Shown here one piece after another: positions 1 through 15,065 of a stretch of 64,000 nt of DNA. The position numbers were made by a program, and so were the translations under genes. How positions within the stretch are numbered: the first letter of the stretch is position 1; every line of letters starts with the position of its first letter. This DNA comes from Cycas panzhihuaensis (lineage: Eukaryota > Cycadophyta). A model generated the notes under the pieces. It did not search any database, was not told the DNA's origin, and worked only from the letters and a program-made list of their open reading frames with translations. The stretch lies in assembly GCA_023213395.1 (NCBI GenBank), contig CM041465.1, positions 52,893,741 to 52,957,740 on the forward strand, given 5' to 3'.

Positions 1-906
1 CTTCATTGTATGAAGTCATTCTTATGTTTCTTTATTTTCTATTTATAGTATTTTTTAAATAGGGCCCTTTTTTATTTAGGTCTAGTATGTTCTTATTCTT
101 ATGAAGTTCTATTAATTAAGAATTTCTCTTACTCTTGTAAGCTTAAGTAGATAAATGCTTCCTTAATATCTTTTAAATCTAAGATAGGCTCATGTTGTTG
201 CTCCTAGGCTTGTTACACTTATTATGCTCGATTTATGATTGACCAATTAATTTGTGTTAATATGCTTCACTTGTATTTTCTCGATGTATATATTTAGTTA
301 GATCTTCTTACTTACAATTATTAATCAGTCTAATTTATGTGCTTATAAATATATATTAGTTATTCAAAACTAGGTATTAGGACTAAAAATGGTCCAAAAT
401 ATCAATAAGCATTACTTATTACTAGATAATAATATTATCTAGATAATATTAGATAATACCTTTTGGTATTAACAAAGATTTTAATACATTAATAATCCTA
501 AGATCTGCATTGAAAAACTAAATGCCTATCAATTCCCCTAGAGATGTTTGGTTTCTGTATCAATTCTAGTTTTTTATTTATATCTAATTTATCATCAATG
601 CCTTAGTCCATCTTGTCTCATTCATAGATTGAAAATGACACTAGATGTTGATTTATTATTTATAAGTTCTCCTAAGAAGAGAAACATGGCAATATCCATA
701 ACATAATCACATCACCATAATAACATCATATATATAATACTTTACACTAATAGTAATTATAAGAGATATGCAACTTAGTATCTTCTATTACATCAAAAAC
801 TAATTACAATATCAAGATCATATACAAAGGAACAAGATATGATCATCCCACATGAGCCCTATATCACCCACTAGTGTTAGGATATGTAATATCACATGGC
901 CCCCAT
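1..906. other. AT-rich intergenic DNA, no gene seen
   Basis: No open reading frame with a recognisable domain and no clear LTR end is visible. The only local structure noticed is a near-perfect short palindrome at 423-441 (arms TAGATAAT and ATTATCTA around AAT). The stretch runs directly into the first TC/TA array. Confidence 0.6.
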
Positions 907-915
907 CTACGTTTA

Positions 916-938
<23 letters not shown>
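891..938 (+). repeat. Anchor motif copy 1 in TA array
   Basis: ATCACATGGCCCCCATCTAC followed by GTTTAC and a (TC)n tract. The same unique motif recurs twice further into the array, each time followed by TC then TA repeats, so the array is built of higher-order units and is not a simple dinucleotide run. Confidence 0.9.
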
Positions 939-973
<35 letters not shown>

Positions 974-1007
974 ATGTGTGTATATATATATACACATATA
1001 TACATAC

Positions 1008-1071
<64 letters not shown>

Positions 1072-1098
1072 ATATATCTGTATATGTATATATATATG

Positions 1099-1183
<85 letters not shown>

Positions 1184-1191
1184 ATATGTAT

Positions 1192-1234
<43 letters not shown>

Positions 1235-1308
1235 CATATATATATATATATATATGTGTATATATATATATATATCTATATATAGATATATGTATAGATA
1301 TATATATG

Positions 1309-1425
<117 letters not shown>

Positions 1426-1590
1426 ATATACATATACATATATATATATATACATATACATATATATATATACATATATATCTATATCTATATATATATA
1501 TATATATATCTGTATATATATATATATATATGTATATATATCTATATATATATAGATATATATATATATATATGTATATCTGTATATATC

Positions 1591-1762
<172 letters not shown>

Positions 1763-1769
1763 CATACAC

Positions 1770-1806
<37 letters not shown>

Positions 1807-1817
1807 TACATATATAT

Positions 1818-1842
1818 ATCACATGGCCCCAATCTACGTTTA

Positions 1843-1862
<20 letters not shown>
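1818..1862 (+). repeat. Anchor motif copy 2 in TA array
   Basis: Second copy of the ATCACATGGCCCC anchor, with CAATCTACG in place of CCATCTACG, then TC and TA tracts. It lies 927 bp from copy 1. Confidence 0.9.
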
Positions 1863-1880
<18 letters not shown>

Positions 1881-1882
1881 GT

Positions 1883-1923
<41 letters not shown>

Positions 1924-1942
1924 CACACACATATATATATAC

Positions 1943-2029
<87 letters not shown>

Positions 2030-2065
2030 TATACATATATCTATATATATATGTATATAGATATG

Positions 2066-2118
<53 letters not shown>

Positions 2119-2119
2119 T

Positions 2120-2298
<179 letters not shown>

Positions 2299-2314
2299 TA
2301 TACATACATCTGAG

Positions 2315-2367
<53 letters not shown>

Positions 2368-2397
2368 CACACGCATACATATATATATGTATATACA

Positions 2398-2473
<76 letters not shown>

Positions 2474-2543
2474 CATATATATATATGTGTGTGTGTGTGT
2501 GTGTATGTGTATATATATATATGCATATATATATATAGATACG

Positions 2544-2702
<159 letters not shown>

Positions 2703-2706
2703 ATAT

Positions 2707-2862
<156 letters not shown>

Positions 2863-2920
2863 ATATCTCTATATACATACATATATACATACATATATAT
2901 ATACATACATACATATATAT

Positions 2921-3006
<86 letters not shown>

Positions 3007-3011
<5 letters not shown>

Positions 3012-3029
3012 ATGGCCCCCATCTACGTT

Positions 3030-3060
<31 letters not shown>
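3007..3060 (+). repeat. Anchor motif copy 3 in TA array
   Basis: Third copy of the anchor, identical over its core to copy 1 and followed by a longer TC tract. It lies 1189 bp from copy 2. The unequal spacing is accounted for by TA/TG tract length. Confidence 0.9.
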
Positions 3061-3077
<17 letters not shown>

Positions 3078-3109
3078 CTGTATATATATATATATCTCTA
3101 TATGTATGC

Positions 3110-3375
<266 letters not shown>

Positions 3376-3420
3376 ATATATACATACATATATATATCTA
3401 TATATATATATATATATATG

Positions 3421-3451
<31 letters not shown>

Positions 3452-3492
3452 CTATATATATATATATATATATACATATATACATATATATG

Positions 3493-3559
<67 letters not shown>

Positions 3560-3564
3560 ATACT

Positions 3565-3623
<59 letters not shown>

Positions 3624-3890
3624 ATATATACATACATATATATATGTGTATGTATCTATATATACATATATGTATGTATATATATATATATATGTATGTA
3701 TGTATGGATATATATATATATATATATGTATGTATATATATATGTGTATGTATATATATATGTGTATGTATAGATATATCTATATATATATATATATATA
3801 CATATATATGTATATATATGTATATATATATATATACATACATATATATATATATGTATGTATATATGTATAGATATATATATATATGTA

Positions 3891-3941
<51 letters not shown>

Positions 3942-4087
3942 GCACACATATATATATGTAGTTATATATATATATACATACATATATATAGATATATATA
4001 TACATATATATAGATATACATATAAACACACACACACATACACACACACACACACACATATATATATGTATGTATGTATATATATAT

Positions 4088-4133
<46 letters not shown>

Positions 4134-4159
4134 GCACATACACACACACACAGACATAC

Positions 4160-4192
<33 letters not shown>

Positions 4193-4309
4193 TATATATA
4201 CATATATGTATGTATATATATATATATATATGTACATGTATATGTATACATAAACATATATATATATATATATATAGATATATATATACATACATATATA
4301 TATGTATGT

Positions 4310-4428
<119 letters not shown>

Positions 4429-4472
4429 TACATATATATATATATACATACATATATATATACATATGTATA

Positions 4473-4631
<159 letters not shown>

Positions 4632-4662
4632 ATGTATGTATGTATGTATATATATATGTATC

Positions 4663-4734
<72 letters not shown>

Positions 4735-4739
4735 CGTAC

Positions 4740-4770
<31 letters not shown>

Positions 4771-4794
4771 CACATACATACATAGATATATATA

Positions 4795-4838
<44 letters not shown>

Positions 4839-4841
4839 TAT

Positions 4842-4923
<82 letters not shown>

Positions 4924-4925
<2 letters not shown>

Positions 4926-7900
4926 TTGGAAACATCACCTTGTAACAACTTCCAACTACTTGACTCAATTAATCCCTTTATTAACATAACATCCAATAAT
5001 TATAACAAAATGTGTTCAACAGTTGAGATGTCATAGCTTATATGGAAATACTTTAGATATGGTGGGATGTTATGCATAATGTGATGTCAAGATTTGAAGC
5101 TTGATATATTTTGTATGGTGGTATGCTTAAAATAATGAGCTAAGTTTCAAAGTTGCTATAGTTGATTATTATGTATATATATAATACATTGCTTTTATTT
5201 CTATCAACTTTTTTATATGGTTGTTGAGATGTTTATTAGGCTATTATGTTTTATTGGGATGTCTTGGGGATGAGATGAGAGTTTAGAATCTCTTCACTAA
5301 TATTTGTTTATTCATTTCATGTACCTCAGTAAGGGATAATATTATTGAGAGGAGTTTGTGATTGGCTAGTGATCAAATCCCCTATGAGCAATTTGGCCTT
5401 TCCCTATAAAAGATAATTTCTTATATTCTGGTTTATGTTGATTCTTTCTTGATATTGTGTGATAGTTATTTCAATTATAAAGAAGGAAATTAAGGAGCAA
5501 AATGATCAAACAAACCAATGAGCATTACATTCATAATTCACTTAATCATCATCACATCATTAATACCTCTTTGTTGTCAAACTAAAATATTTAAATAGAC
5601 TTTGATGTGTAACTACCCACAACTAACTACCTACTTATAAATTACTCAATGTAGAACTATATTAAATAAAATATTAATATTAAATAGGTATTAACCTAAT
5701 AAGTCTCCTCCCTAATAACCATTTGAGGTTCTACCTAACATATCTTAGAATTTACAAAACTCAAAATTTATTAGTGTTTTTATGAAGATATATGTGACTT
5801 GGTCCTTGGTATTGTAATAGACCATCTTAAACTCTCCTCACTGAATTAACTCTCTATTTCATCAATTTTGGGCCTCCTCTTCAAAATCTAAGAAATCAAG
5901 TATGATTTCACTCTTAATAGTTAGATATTCATTGGACCACTTATTATTTCTTATCATTTATTTGATACTACATTGGATTAAGTATTTGTTTAAATTTCTT
6001 ATGTATATTATATTTCTTCCTCACTAATGATGGAAAGGGGATTTGTTCTCTATAACACCCATTTCATTATTGAGGTACAACTTTGTAGGTTGATTCGCAT
6101 AATAACCGCTACTCTCTTGATTGCTAATGTCGCATACACATTGACATTCTTTCATAAACATGCTTCATTTGCCATTATTTTGCACTCTTCCTTGGCTCCT
6201 TTGAGTGTCCATTTCAATTAACATAAGCTCATATTCCTTTGAATTAGATTACATGGGCAAACTGTGGGTTAAGTTCCTCTATAAGTTAGTTATTTTTATG
6301 AGTTAAACATGAGTCTATGCACATGTATGTAATTCATTTTAGATAATACAAGCATTTTCTATAGTTTTTCACACATCTATATTGTCTTTTATAATTTTCA
6401 CCTTGATGTTGAATGTAACTATTGATAACACTTATACTATTATGTAGGTCACTTCAAATAGATATGAATCTAGTACTCATGGGTTAAAAACAAATACTGT
6501 ATGGAAGAGTTATATCCCTTTTACAACTTCATCTTTTCCCATGATCTTATTTTCTACTTCTCAAGGCCAATCTCACAATTATCCCTAAAACATATCATAT
6601 TTCTCTTAATAATTAGTTTCATGATGATTTTTTTATTTGTTTTAAGGATCTATTTATACTATAAATATATTTTATTAACTTCATTTACCCTAGTTCAACT
6701 TCTCTCTAATCGAGTTTAGAGTCCATTTCCTTAGTTGTTTATCCTTAAATAAGGCACTAGTTATCTAATTTCTAATATACTTCCATTATTGGATCAATGA
6801 TTGGAATATGCTTTGCTTTGCTAAATCTGGATCACTAGTCCATTATTTCTATTATTATTTTTGTTCATACTATGTATCTTATATATAACTCTTGGAATAC
6901 TACTATATTCATATTGTGCATTATTAATGCATAATTTGTAGTATTATTACAAGTCATACATTATTCATTTCTAGTATCATCTATCATATATCACAACTCT
7001 CCAGTATAATTCACATAACATCAATGTACTTGTTACATTATTTTGGCAGTATGGTTTATTCTTATAGTATGATCTAAATTCATATATTTTAATTAATTTT
7101 ATTTTAGACTTTTTATTTTAGATTTTAATTTGTTGATCTCTAATTTCTAAAATTTGTCTACACATTACCTATTATTACTCTTAAATTAATTTATTCTTTC
7201 ACTTCTTTGATTTTCTCTCCCTTTCTTTATCATGTTGAAGTGACTATCAAGCACACTCACATAGACTTATCCTAATCTTGATGCAACCTCTATATCCCTT
7301 TTTAGTTGGTTTTCTCTAACACATAATACATGTTTAGTAGCTTAATCTAGTGTTATTTTGTGGGAAAAAGAAAATTGGATAAGGAAAAAATGTGTTTGCT
7401 TCCATTTATCCTCATGTAAAGAGATCTCTTACATAATATATCAGATAAAAGCCTCTTTATCTTATTTATTTTATTGTATGTCTTTCATTTAATTTATGGT
7501 TATGAAGGAAACAATAGAAAAAATTTGGTTGATTTATTTTGAGAGAATATACAAAATAAATTGATGTGGTAAAAGAACCTAAAAAACCTTATGAAAGATA
7601 CTTTATTTTCTCTCTATAGATACCCTCACATTTATATACAAATATTCTTTTATTACTCATAAGGATAGTCTTCCTTATGTAATGAGTTTTTATTGTTTTC
7701 TTCTAATGTTATGTCTTGGCTTTAGGTGTTTCCTTAAATCAAAATAATACGGTCTATATCTGAGTACAACATTGTGGTGACCATACTAGAGACCACTTCA
7801 TTATCTCCTTTTCTCTCACATAGCATTATCTTTCTTATTATTTCCTTTATCTCTTTTCACTCATTAAACATCTTATTCCATTATGAAGATCACTTCATAC

Positions 7901-10112
7901 TCTTAAGAGAATATTTTATAGATTATATATAGGAGTTCCCATGTTATAATTATTGTGAAAATTATTCCTAGATTTAACCTTCTTAATCTTTCTTTGGAGT
8001 GGGCATTGTTTTATTCCCTTTGTTTTTAGATTATTATATCAACCAATTTCACTATTAATATTTTCTACTCATAATTAAAATTTTCTATTGTGGTATAATC
8101 CTCATAAAGTGGGGTTGACCCTTCAACATAAGATGCCATAGTATTGGGGGAACTATTCTACTAAAATTGCCCAAGACTTATACATAGCCCACTTTAGACA
8201 CAACAATAGAACATAGCTCCACACCCTCCAAAAGTGTGAGACATTACACTAGTCCAAATTAGATTACATAGTATATATCACTCATAACTAGTAACCATAT
8301 TATCTTATAAATACTAGCATACTATTTCATCTTAAATTAGTATATTAGAGTTACCATAAATTCCATAAAGTCTTGTACTTAATACCACCACGAGTCTCTT
8401 GAAATCCTATGTCTAATGGTTGAGAATATTAGTATGCCATAACATCTCTATAAAAAACACTTTAGGCTTAACCCCATAGATTACATAACCCCATTCAAAA
8501 TTCCATAAACCCCATAAAGTTTTATATCCATTATTCAAGATAATATTCATGCCATGCCACCTCCATCAAAATACTTTGGGCTCAATCTTACACCTCCTGC
8601 ACCCTTGTAGGGAGAACATGAAACTAATACATATCAATATTAAATAATGTGAGGTATGATCTTAAACCACTTATTACCCTTCTCTAACATGATAATATGG
8701 ATCAATGATTCCAATTTCCATGCATTCACTAATCATATACATATGGGTACTAAACTATAGAAAAGCCTATGGTGCTTCCCATGATGCCATGTGCCATGGA
8801 GGATAGATCTAGGTTCCACTCATATTAGGATTGGATTTCATTCCAATAAGAATGAATCAACCTTGACAACACCATGGTTGTCATCTTGCCCTATCAAAGA
8901 GATCATTTTGTGGATAAAGTGTTTCATAAATATACGTAATTACATCCCCATTCAATCATGTAACAATGATTACTCCTAAGAGTATGTTCCATTTTTAATC
9001 ATCCCCTTAGACAAAGTCAAATATCCACTCCAACTTTCAATAGATATGTAGTTTTGTACTTTGGATGCAATTGTGCAAGTATAATATGATTGTTAAACCA
9101 TTTCATGGAATGGACAATATTTCACTCTTAAATTACTTTGGAAGGCTAACTTAGAATTTAATCCATTTGAATAATTATAAACTAGAATGGCACCCAACAA
9201 ATTCACCTTAGGATTCTCACAAAGATAGATAATATTAAGGAAACAACATTCAAAACTAAAGAATGCCATTTAGCATTTTTATAGTGATGTATTATTTCTA
9301 TATCAAGTGATGTCAAGGCCCTTAAAGTAGTTCATACATGCTTATGAGATGAATTACATGCATATTAGACTCTAAAGTCTAGTAAATTGAAATAGTCATG
9401 TACACCACTAAATAGAGTAACTAAAACTTTATGAAAATAAAGAGCTCCAATCCTTGTAAAGAAAGACTAGAACAATTCTTCTTTGCTCTTGACTAGAAGC
9501 CAAAATGCCGTGCATTCTTTCAAGTTAGTATGAATTCAACCTTCTAGCAAAGTCCTTGAACTTCCTTTCTCAAAACAATATCTATCAAGTTCCTCTTTCC
9601 TTATTAGATCCATCTAAATGCCATTGTCATCATCATCAAAAATCACCTTTGAATGAGAAATTATCATCCATAACTTCTTAGTCTCTAGAAATTTGGTTAT
9701 CATTTGGTATGCTGACATTGTTTAAAGTATCTTATAGTTGGGAATCATTTGTTGTAGACATGATCTTCATGTGGTTTCTATTACTTTAAATCAGTTACAA
9801 CTTTAATTGGTCAACTAACCTAATATGGGCTAATCTTGATACTTAGATTAGCCACACTGCCTAATATCCTACCTCCAAAAGAACGAATCTTCCATCAAAC
9901 ATTGCACATAGCTATCGATCATAAGACTCTCAAAATCCATTGACCACCACTTACTATGCAACATGCAAGAACCTTAGGTCCCACACCATCAACTAAAAGT
10001 AAGCCATCAATGATTGTTACTCCACCTATAGGAAACACAAATAATAAGACTTACAAAATCCACCAACACTAGTAGATTATGCATGTATTCTAATAATTAG
10101 TGATTAAGTTAG
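4924..10112. other. AT-rich intergenic DNA, no gene seen
   Basis: About 5.2 kb without a supported gene. Only short chance frames occur. Around 8353-8600 two loosely similar blocks share phrases such as ATTCCATAAA, ATTCATGCCATG and ACTTTGGGCT, possibly an old degenerate repeat. The stretch ends at the insertion site of the GC-rich element A. Confidence 0.5.
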
Positions 10113-10117
10113 GTCTC
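10113..10117. repeat. Target site duplication GTCTC (left), element A
   Basis: GTCTC stands immediately outside the TGAAAC end of the left LTR. An identical GTCTC stands immediately outside the GGGAAACA end of the right LTR. Five-base duplications are typical of LTR retrotransposon integration. Confidence 0.92.
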
Positions 10118-12613
10118 TGAAACGCTCTCCGCGGGGCAATGATCCAACGCCTAGCGGGAAGGGCATAAACGATATGCTAAGCAGGCTAAATAGCGAGGAT
10201 CATACCTCGCAGGACGTCCGTCTTGCGCGGCACGGAGGCTGCAAGATGCCCTGGTTGCTTCCGGTGGCCGTGCAGAAGCGAGGCCTTCCTACCCTTGGAT
10301 GGCGGGAAGGGAAAAGAATCCTCGCGCGTCGCTACTTCTCAAGGCAATGAGAAGGCGACGAGGGGGCAACCAACCAAAAGTGTAAAGAGTACGGGGTAAA
10401 ATGCGGCTAGGGGATACAACGCGAACAAGTCTTCTATTCCTATGTTATGCAATGTAAAGAAATAGTACGAGCAAGCGAATACACAATAAAAGGTTATTTT
10501 CTTCTTTCCTTTATGTTCCTTTATCTATAACGGTAAATGCAAAGAAACATAAAAGCATAAAGAAAATACTGAAGGCATCTGAAGAATACTGGATCCGCGT
10601 TCGAAGCAGGCCGCAGTTTCCCTCCTTGGTTGCGCTCCTTTCCTCCTCCTCCGCGCATGCAGCGTCGATCGCGGACAACGAGCAGGTGCACTTACCTCCC
10701 CAAAAGCATGCAAGGACCAAATGAAATGAAGGAAAGCAAAGAAAGCTCAACCGAAAAGGGAGAAGAGATACCATATGGGGCCGGCCAAGCAGGTCGATCT
10801 CGCGCAATGCTTCCTCCAACGCAATCACGCAAATAATCCCAACAAACGCCTTCCTCTCGGGAGAGAGGCTCTGGCTACAACAAGATGTATATATGGCAAT
10901 AAAATCAACTAAGCTAGAAAAATGTAGTTAAGCACTAAACCATAACAAAATGAAACGGAATCGCATTAAACATGCAAGCTATCATACACCACAAAACATG
11001 CTATTAGGGATGAGTGTAGCCTCGGGATGGCTAACTCACCCACGAGAGAGGTCTCCACGGGGTTCGGAAGGTAATACTAGCGGCGATAAGGTGAGATAGG
11101 TTGTGACAAGCTACTACGCCAAGAAGAGAGTTCAAACCGACTCCCTTAGGTTTCCCTAACCTCGTTTCCCAAGAGGCGTGGGTAGTAAAGGGAGAGGACA
11201 AGGGGCCGGAACCCTTGGGAGAAGGACGGCAATGGGGGACGGAACCCCGCCTATCTCCCTCAAATCCTCGTGCAAGACCCTTTGTCTGCTAACTTAAGAA
11301 AGCGGTGAAAGAGCAAGCTAAGGGGTAAGGATGAGTCTCAAAGAAATGTGAAGAAATGGGCCCAATCTAAGGCACCCTATAGCAAGACACAACTAACAAG
11401 GCTACTTGCATCAAATGGCAAATGAAATTCCAAGGAAAGCACACACAAAAGAAGGAGAAGAGCTTGCAAGTAAAATAACAAAAAAAGCAGCAAAAGCACC
11501 AATGAAAGACAAGAACTACCTTAAATGGGAGAGCATGCATGCATGTACCTTGGCTACTTGGAGCAAGATGCCTGGCGATGTCTAAAATTTGGGTTTTAGT
11601 GTCCTTTGCGATAGAATGGAAGGAGGAAGCTCCGTGCAAGATGGGAGCTAGAAGTTGTCCTTTGGAGTAGTCTTTTTTTGTGAAGAAATGCCTTGGAACT
11701 TTGAGTATTTATGAGAGAAGGTGAAGCTTGTGGTGGAGAAACGTAGGGGCAATGGCCGCAACTCCGGTAATGGCCCACTTCACCTCTGTCCCACTGCTGT
11801 AGAAGAAGTTCTCTTGTTCACTGTTTCTTTGCTTTGTCTCTTTGTGAAGAAGTTGCTCTAGAAAAACTTGAAAAATGAAGTGAAGAATCCCCATAATGAG
11901 TGAAAAAAAAGGCTTTTATGCCTTGGGCACAGCAAGTGAACGTTGGGGGCCTCCAATCGCCCTCGTGAGCCACGCCAGCTTCTGAAAACGCGCCATCGGC
12001 GTGGTTTTTTAAATTTTGAGCAGTCGTCTGCGGCAAACTTGGCGTGATCTTCTAAGTTTATCGCTTATGCACCGGTACCGCAAACTTTGTGGTACCGCTA
12101 AGTTTGTCATGATGACAAATTAATTCAAAAAAGAAGAAAATGCAACATGAAAGTCATAAAAATCAGCTTTTAAGGTAAGAACAGGGCTAAGCACGAAATA
12201 CATCAAGCGGGGAAGGCCTAGGCAGTGGGCAAGTACTCAAAATGGTGCAAAGAGCCCTAACTAAGGGTTAAACCGGGCTTAGGAAGGGTTTGCAACATAA
12301 GTGGCACGTGGTAACACGAATAAACAGGCTGGCAAAAGCATCCCGAAAGACCATGGAGACATCGTGGGTGGCTGTACGCCATACGGGGTGTCGCATCCGC
12401 TTATGGATGCCCCCGCTGTGAGTCGTCATAGGCTAAGGGGTGCCGTTAGGCACATGCATTATGAACAGGCAATCAAACAAATGCATGTAGGCGGGCACAT
12501 GTCGATCAAACTATTCTAAATTACCTTAGCAATCATAAGTAAGAAAAGTAAGAACATATACACCGCACAAACACAGTCGATCGTCCGAGTCCATTCCCAA
12601 TAGGCGGGAAACA
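10118..12613 (-). repeat. 3' LTR of element A
   Basis: 2,496 bp, from TGAAACGCTCTCCG on the plus strand to GGCGGGAAACA; on the element strand it starts TGTTTCC and ends GTTTCA. It aligns along its length with 17359-19892. AT-rich parts are nearly identical, while GC-rich parts differ by clusters of small indels. A TATA-like TGTATATATGG lies near 10887. Chance frames inside it (for example around 10511-10836 and 11367-12036) are not genes. Confidence 0.93.
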
Positions 12614-12625
12614 TCCCTTAGCGTG
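12614..12625 (-). other. Polypurine tract position of element A (weak)
   Basis: On the element strand the bases just before the 3' LTR read GCTAAGGGA then TGTTTCC. Only AAGGGA is pure purine, so this is a short, poor tract. The call rests on position alone. Confidence 0.35.
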
Positions 12626-12939
12626 AGCCTCACCGCTTCGGGCGTAATGTGATGGCGAATCGCGACAATCAAGAAACATGAGTAGCACATGTGTATGTAT
12701 ATATAAGAGCAATCAAGAGCAGCACGTGATCCAAGGGTGTAGGCAAGTGTCGTGGCGGCAGCGTGGACAAGGGAGGCGAGCGAGGACAACGTAGGGGCCC
12801 TGGCGTCGTCTAATCATCGACCAAACCGGCGGTAAGCGGTAATGGGATGCCCCCGTTGCCAAGGTGCAACGTGAAGTGAGAGGCATCCGAAAGTAAAACA
12901 AGTATGACTAGCGATAACAACCGAAAACTTCGGGCAGGT

Positions 12940-13060
12940 GGCGAGGCAAGTCTCGGTCATCAAGAAGAGGGAGGCGACACTCAAGGATGAGGTGGATGAG
13001 GCTGTCGGCCTCAGCGTTGAGGTGTCTCGGGATATGCTGAATATGTAGATTTTGTAGATA
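12940..13060 (-). pseudogene. RNase H C-terminal remnant, element A
   Basis: On the minus strand, about 13036-12999 reads QHIPRHLNAEADSL, which fits the last catalytic segment of the RNase H of plant gypsy elements (HxPRxxNxxADxL). The rest of the domain is absent. The related element B keeps about 640 bp more at the corresponding place, including NNEAEY and CDSQVV motifs, so A appears to be a deletion derivative. The order, RNase H after protease and next to the 3' LTR, is the same in B. It is non-functional as it stands. Confidence 0.6.
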
Positions 13061-13336
13061 TGTAGATGCATGCGTTTCCTTGAGTGTATGGCCATATGTC
13101 TAACGAGCACACACATCCACCATGAGCGGAGGTGATCGAGAGGTGTGAGGTTAGAAATAGAGTGACATGCACGTCCACGAGAGCATAGCGGAATATGCGA
13201 AGAAGCGACAAGCACTAAGGAAGGAGTAACGATACTCCATAGCGTCGTCCAGTTGGGGATGCCCAAGTAGGAGGACAAAGGTTCCCAGGCGCCTGGGCAG
13301 CGGGTTCCGCGGGAGGAACTGGAAGAAGAAACAAGG

Positions 13337-13506
13337 ATCCATCTTAAATTGCCATTCAACCCATGGTTGGGAAGAATGAGAACAATTTAAAATGGTAGTT
13401 TAGGCTCGTTTCGGAGCAAGAATCCATCTTAAATTGCCATTCCACCCGTGGTTGGGAGGAATGGGAACAATTTAAAATGGTAGTTTAGGCTCGTTTCAGA
13501 GCGTGA
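13337..13506. repeat. 85-bp tandem duplication in element A
   Basis: Two head-to-tail copies (from 13337 and from 13422) of a block starting ATCCATCTTAAATTGCCATT and ending TAGTTTAGGCTCGTTTC, with about five substitutions. Element B has one copy near 55238-55310, so the second copy arose in the A lineage. Confidence 0.9.
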
Positions 13507-14270
13507 AGAGAGGAAGAGGTGTGCCTAGACCCCGTAGAGGTAGGGGTAGTCACACGCAGGGTAGGAGATAGGTGATGAAGAGTAAGCCTAGTGTGGCTAG
13601 GTCTACCAGTAAACTTGCTATGGTCGGAACCAGATGAGCGCAACGGACCTGGCATACGATGGATCACGTGGCAGGGTTGCATACGAGTAAGAGTGGCTTT
13701 AGTCTGAGGTAAGGATCTAGAGCGTGAAGAAGAAGCGCCTCTGGTGGCTCGTCGGCGTGGGCGCCTACGTGGGACCGCTCGGGAGGCCGAAGGTAAAATG
13801 AATGGCCGGTTTAGGATCGGCGGCTCAGGAGCCAATATAGAATGAGGAAGAGCGGGAATATCCGATCGAGATATTCCCCTAGGTGCTTGCGAAACCAGGG
13901 TGACACATCGAGGAGAGGGCCCGTAACCCTCGCTATCCGAATCAGAATCACCCGTGAAGGGTAAGCAACCGTAACCACCTACACCAATAGGGGTAAACCT
14001 AACTAGGTTTGGCTCATGACATCGCATAGGGCTCGACTGATGAAGGTCGGTCTCCTGAAACAAAGGTCCCACGGAAGGGGTAACCTCCTCAGGATCGCTA
14101 TCTTCATCATCGAAAACAGCCTGGCAGGCTGGATGAGAGGTGCGAGATGGCATAGGCTCATGGGCGATAACTTTAACTTGTCCTTCATGGACAAATTTAA
14201 GTTGCCCCCATTGTGTGGAGCAGATTGCTCCCATCTGGTCGAGCCATGGTCGGCCCAACAAGAGGTTGTA
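13507..14270 (-). pseudogene. Post-protease region of element A
   Basis: A minus-strand frame of 258 codons (14261-13485) starts MLGRPWLDQMGAICSTQWG, which matches the LGRPW-x-x-x-x-GAxxST block following protease in plant Tat-type polyproteins. It continues into an acidic and Arg/Ser-rich low-complexity tail. Where reverse transcriptase should begin there is none; a short LVRFTPIGVGGYG block shared with B follows, then low-complexity sequence. I read this as the polyprotein after an internal deletion. It may be a spliced or fused remnant, not a working protein. Confidence 0.6.
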
Positions 14271-14410
14271 CTCTACATCAACATTGAGTACAAAGATCCG
14301 GCGAAATAGTTTTCCCCTAAGGTGAGGGAAAGGAAGGCATCCCTAGAGGGGACTTCTCAGTCCCATCATACCCTTGGCATTTCCAAGGGACAGACTCAAG
14401 AGCTACTATG

Positions 14411-14602
14411 CTAGCTCCTTGAGCATACGCTGAGCATAGCATCAACAGAAGAGCCATTATCTACAATGGTCCTCTTTACGATACAATCAGGGGTGTCAAT
14501 GGTAATGACGAACGGGTAATGCAAAAGCTTCTCCCGCTTCTTTGGGAGATGGGAGATCTCTAGGATCAAATGAGATGACAGGTGGCCCATGGGAGGTAGC
14601 AC
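14411..14602 (-). pseudogene. Retropepsin (protease) domain, element A
   Basis: The minus-strand frame carries HYPFVITIDTPDCIVKR followed by TIVDNGSSVDAML. The D-x-G-S signature (about 14461-14447) is the catalytic aspartate loop of gypsy retropepsins. In the family this domain cleaves the gag-pol polyprotein as a homodimer. The frame is short and ends in stops, and the upstream linker (about 15044-14500) is in another frame. The active site residues themselves are intact, unlike in element B. Confidence 0.75.
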
Positions 14603-15065
14603 CTATCGCATGGATGGAAGCATCTTGTTGGCCAAGAGCTTCAAGAAGAAGAGCACGTTGCTCAGGGCAGCTTCTCAAGACGTCCATCAAGGACATTCCC
14701 GCGGCGACGGTGTAGAGCTCGTCAACGATAGAAAAGGGCTTACCCTTCCCTGTGGGTTGGGTAAGGGCTCTCCTAAAGTCGAATCGACCTGGGCGGACGG
14801 GAATAGTCTTGGGGAGCGCAGGAACCTCCGGAGGAACGGCCCTAAGAGAATCAAGGTAAGATGTGGATGAAGAGGCACCGGCTGCCTCTTTAGCAGCTTG
14901 GGACCAGGTTAAGGCATATAACGGAGTGGTCTCAAGCAATTGGACAACCTTCTTTCCCTTGTAGCGGGACCGCGAAGGTGATGGAGCACGGCGGTCGGGG
15001 GGCCTTGAAGGTGAAGGTGACCCGCACACCCTTCCCTCTACCATGCGAAGGCGAGGATCGGAGAT

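Noticed and set aside
423-441. Short palindrome as a transposon end
   Set aside because: Too short, in AT-rich DNA, with no matching partner or target duplication.
6027-6719. Short frames at 6027-6221 and 6501-6719
   Set aside because: No motif, no supporting context, lengths expected by chance in AT-rich DNA.
10511-10836. Frames of 60-105 codons at the LTR edge
   Set aside because: They lie inside the LTR of element A and recur in altered form in the other LTR (17759-18154) without frame conservation.
11367-12036. Several minus-strand frames in the left LTR of element A
   Set aside because: Matching region 18847-19440 opens in a different way because of indels; no conserved protein.
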